Positions 62,278-64,000 of a DNA stretch of 64,000 nucleotides are shown piece by piece. This DNA comes from Bacillota bacterium. GTDB taxonomy: Bacteria > Eremiobacterota > SpSt-956 > JAKJGF01. A program made the translations under genes and the position numbers. The stretch spans positions 1 to 64,000 of the forward strand of contig JAKPQU010000630.1 in NCBI GenBank assembly GCA_029555925.1, in the 5' to 3' direction. A model generated the notes under the pieces. The model did not search any database. It was not told the origin of the DNA and saw nothing but the letters and a program-made list of their open reading frames with translations. The stretch's first letter is position 1; each line of letters begins with the position of its first letter.

Positions 62278-62297
62278 TGTATGGTATTCCTTTCTGT

Positions 62298-62331
62298 ATC
62301 GTGACGCGTAACGCGTGACGCGTGACGCGAA
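62298..62331. repeat. GTRACGC heptamer array
   Basis: Four CGTGACG/CGTAACG units upstream of the SbnB-like gene. Confidence 0.75.
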
Positions 62332-62454
62332 GCAGAAAAATTTTGTATATAATAATTTACATATTATAATCTACAGATGGATTTATCACAATAAGTGAAA
62401 TTACATTTTTTTATAGAATCAGTTAAAAGGGGGAACGGGATAAAAGGGGAATAT

Positions 62455-62544
62455 AGTGAGTGGTGAGTCGTAAAAAGTGAAAAGTGAAAAGTGAGCAGGC
62501 TTACCCTGCGCATCACGCATCACGCGTTACGCGTCACGATTTTA
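62455..62544. repeat. Composite heptamer element with central hairpin
   Basis: GTGAGTG, GTGAGTC, GTGAAAA units, the palindrome GCAGGCTTACCCTGC, then inverted GCATCAC, GCGTTAC, GCGTCAC units ending in CACGATTTTAA just before the TPR gene. Confidence 0.78.
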
Positions 62545-62559
62545 AAAACGGAGCAGTCT

Positions 62560-63858
62560 ATGGAAGAAGAGAATTCACAGCAAAAGGCAGCAATCTACAA
62601 TAAAACTGGCCTCCATCTGGCCGGTCAGGCAAAATGGAAGGAAGCTATCGAAGCATACAAAAAAGCTATTGCCATATGCCCTGATTGCGCGAAATTCTAT
62701 ATTAACCTGGGGAAAGCCTATAACAGTACAGGCAGAGTCGATCTTGCCATTGAGCAATGGCAGAAAGCCCTGGAACTGGAGCCAGAAAGAGCTTCATCTC
62801 ATTATGAAATAGAAGAACTTCGAGAGATTTCTGCAGAAGAAATAAAAAAAGAAGAGATAGTATCAGATAAAGCCATAGAAGAAGAGAAAAAAAGAGAAGA
62901 AGAGAAAAAAAAGAAAGAAGCTTTAGAGTGTTTTAAAGCAGGCCTTGCCTGTTATGAAAATAAGAAAATTGAGGAAGCCGTCTCGTCCTGGGAACATGCC
63001 ATTGAGCTTTACCCTGAATTTCTTGAAGTTCACTTAAATCTTGGCACTGCTTTAAAAGAGCTTGGCAGGCAGGACAGGGCAAAATATCATTATAAAAGAG
63101 CAATAGAAATAGATCCCCTTGAAATGCTCGCCCATTATAACCTGGGACTCTTATATTACCAGGAAGAAAATTATTATGATGCCAGTGAAGAATATAAAAA
63201 AGCCCTGGAAATATGCCCTTCTGACATAGCTTCCATTCACAATCTCGGCATGGCCTGTTACCGGCAGGGAAAGCTTAAAGAAGCAGAAAAAGAATTCAAA
63301 AAAGTTCTGGAACTCGATCATGCATACGGGCCGGCCTATTATTCACTGGGTTTAATCTATGATGAAATGGGAAGGTTAAACTCCGCATCAACTCATTATC
63401 AGAAAGCACTCCTTTTAATGCCGGACCATGGTCCCACTCACTATGAACTGGGAATTGTATATTTCAAAAAAAGAAATTTTGAATTTGCTCTGTCAGAATG
63501 GGAAAAAGCCCTGAAACTTGAACCGGACCATTACAGGTCAGTCCACGGTAACATGGGAATTATATATGAAGAATTAAAAGACGATGATAAGGCATGGAGA
63601 GAATATGAACTGGCAATAAAATACAATCCTTCAGACGTAAACTCTCTTTTCAGGCTCGGTGTATTGCTGATAAGAGAAGGTTTATACGAAGATGCCCTGA
63701 CACATTTAAATGAAGCCATAAACCTGGAAAAACATGGAGACCTGGCAGATAAAGCATATGAGTATATAGAAACTATTAATAACATACTTGAAGAAGAGGA
63801 GGAGAGAGAGAAAGAAGAACAGGAAGAGGGCAATAAAGAAGTGAATAGTGAGTCGTGA
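62560..63858 (+). CDS. TPR-repeat protein
   Basis: The protein has 432 residues with about ten TPRs (for example AIEAYKKAIAICPDCAKFYINLGKAYNSTGRVDLAIEQWQKALELEP) and two charged Lys/Glu-rich coiled segments (near 105-130 and at the C-terminus). It has no signal peptide or catalytic motif, so it is a likely cytoplasmic scaffold. The frame begins at GTG 62491, but the first 23 residues are repeat-derived; CGGAG lies nine bases before ATG 62560. The TGA stop is part of the first GTGAGTC heptamer downstream. Confidence 0.88.
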   Translation: MEEENSQQKAAIYNKTGLHLAGQAKWKEAIEAYKKAIAICPDCAKFYINLGKAYNSTGRVDLAIEQWQKALELEPERASSHYEIEELREISAEEIKKEEIVSDKAIEEEKKREEEKKKKEALECFKAGLACYENKKIEEAVSSWEHAIELYPEFLEVHLNLGTALKELGRQDRAKYHYKRAIEIDPLEMLAHYNLGLLYYQEENYYDASEEYKKALEICPSDIASIHNLGMACYRQGKLKEAEKEFKKVLELDHAYGPAYYSLGLIYDEMGRLNSASTHYQKALLLMPDHGPTHYELGIVYFKKRNFEFALSEWEKALKLEPDHYRSVHGNMGIIYEELKDDDKAWREYELAIKYNPSDVNSLFRLGVLLIREGLYEDALTHLNEAINLEKHGDLADKAYEYIETINNILEEEEEREKEEQEEGNKEVNSES

Positions 63859-63990
63859 GTCATGAAAAGTGAAAAAGTGAAAAGCGAGAAAAAGTGAGTC
63901 GTGAGTTGTGAGTTATGAAAAGTAAGTAGGCTTAGCCTGCGCGTCACGCGTTACGCGTTACGCGTCACGATTATAGCATTACGCATCACG
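63843..63990. repeat. Composite heptamer element at the window end
   Basis: GTGAGTC, GTGAAAA, GTGAGTT units, a GTAGGCTTAGCCTGC palindrome, then inverted GCGTCAC, GCGTTAC, GCATTAC, GCATCAC units with CACGATTATAG. No gene is visible after it before the window ends. Confidence 0.78.
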
Positions 63991-64000
63991 CCAGTTACTT

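Overview
The window is a 64 kb AT-rich chromosomal segment (coding DNA looks roughly one-third G+C) from an uncultivated bacterium. I see no rRNA, tRNA, phage or recognisable transposase gene, so the lineage cannot be fixed. A heptosyltransferase-type GT9, a two-domain parvulin lipoprotein, many secreted repeat proteins (TPR, WD40, NHL, HEAT), zinc-ribbon Ser/Thr kinases and several iron-sulfur proteins (radical SAM, TtcA-like, an old-yellow-enzyme reductase) suggest a diderm, probably anaerobic, candidate-phylum bacterium. That placement is inference.

Layout. 1-5.1 kb: a partial secreted protein, an OYE-type flavoenzyme, and a Ser/Thr kinase fused to a response-regulator receiver domain. 5.2-12.4 kb: surface-glycan functions (NeuD-like acyltransferase, GT2, GT9, methyltransferase, GT2) with a YkgJ-like cysteine-cluster protein. 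12.5-18.1 kb: a Mth938-like protein, a TtcA-like PP-loop enzyme, a receiver-histidine kinase, a second TtcA-like enzyme fused to PAS and histidine kinase modules, and a PP2C phosphatase. 18.4-31.4 kb: inositol-phosphatase family, PstS-like lipoprotein, CsgG/FlgO-TPR, NHL, WD40, a second zinc-ribbon kinase with TPRs, an SUMF1-type protein and a double parvulin.

31.6-35.5 kb holds the most interesting locus. A 123-residue peptide carries four K-P-T-C-Y-A-P repeats plus a terminal K-P-L-C-Y-L. It is followed by a 17-bp-stem terminator, two paralogous radical SAM/SPASM proteins, and a convergent FAD oxidoreductase without the thioredoxin-reductase CxxC. This has the layout of a multi-core RiPP (ribosomally made, modified peptide) system that I cannot assign to a known class.

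35.7-51.1 kb: two HEAT-repeat proteins, prfA-prmC, an ATP-grasp-like enzyme and four polytopic GT-C/YfhO-type membrane proteins. 51.4-58.7 kb: a SprA-like putative metalloprotease, a peptidase U32 gene broken at a G7 tract, an amidase-like protein, an unusual glycerophosphodiesterase, a mazEF pair under a consensus promoter, a DUF6765-like protein and a possible crcB remnant. 58.7-62.3 kb: an overlapping set of EamA exporter, ATP-grasp-like enzyme and SbnB/ornithine-cyclodeaminase-like dehydrogenase that looks like a small-molecule pathway. The window ends in a TPR gene.

Almost every intergenic gap is filled by tandem heptamers (GTRAYGC, and GTGAAAA/GTGAGTC variants). These are often arranged head to head around a short G+C-rich hairpin and sometimes embedded in larger palindromic elements. 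One family has terminal inverted repeats starting CTGACCTGAGCATAA and is flanked by TA, as expected of mariner/IS630-type miniature elements. The repeats often supply stop codons and create false N-terminal extensions, so several starts below were moved downstream of them on Shine-Dalgarno (SD) evidence.
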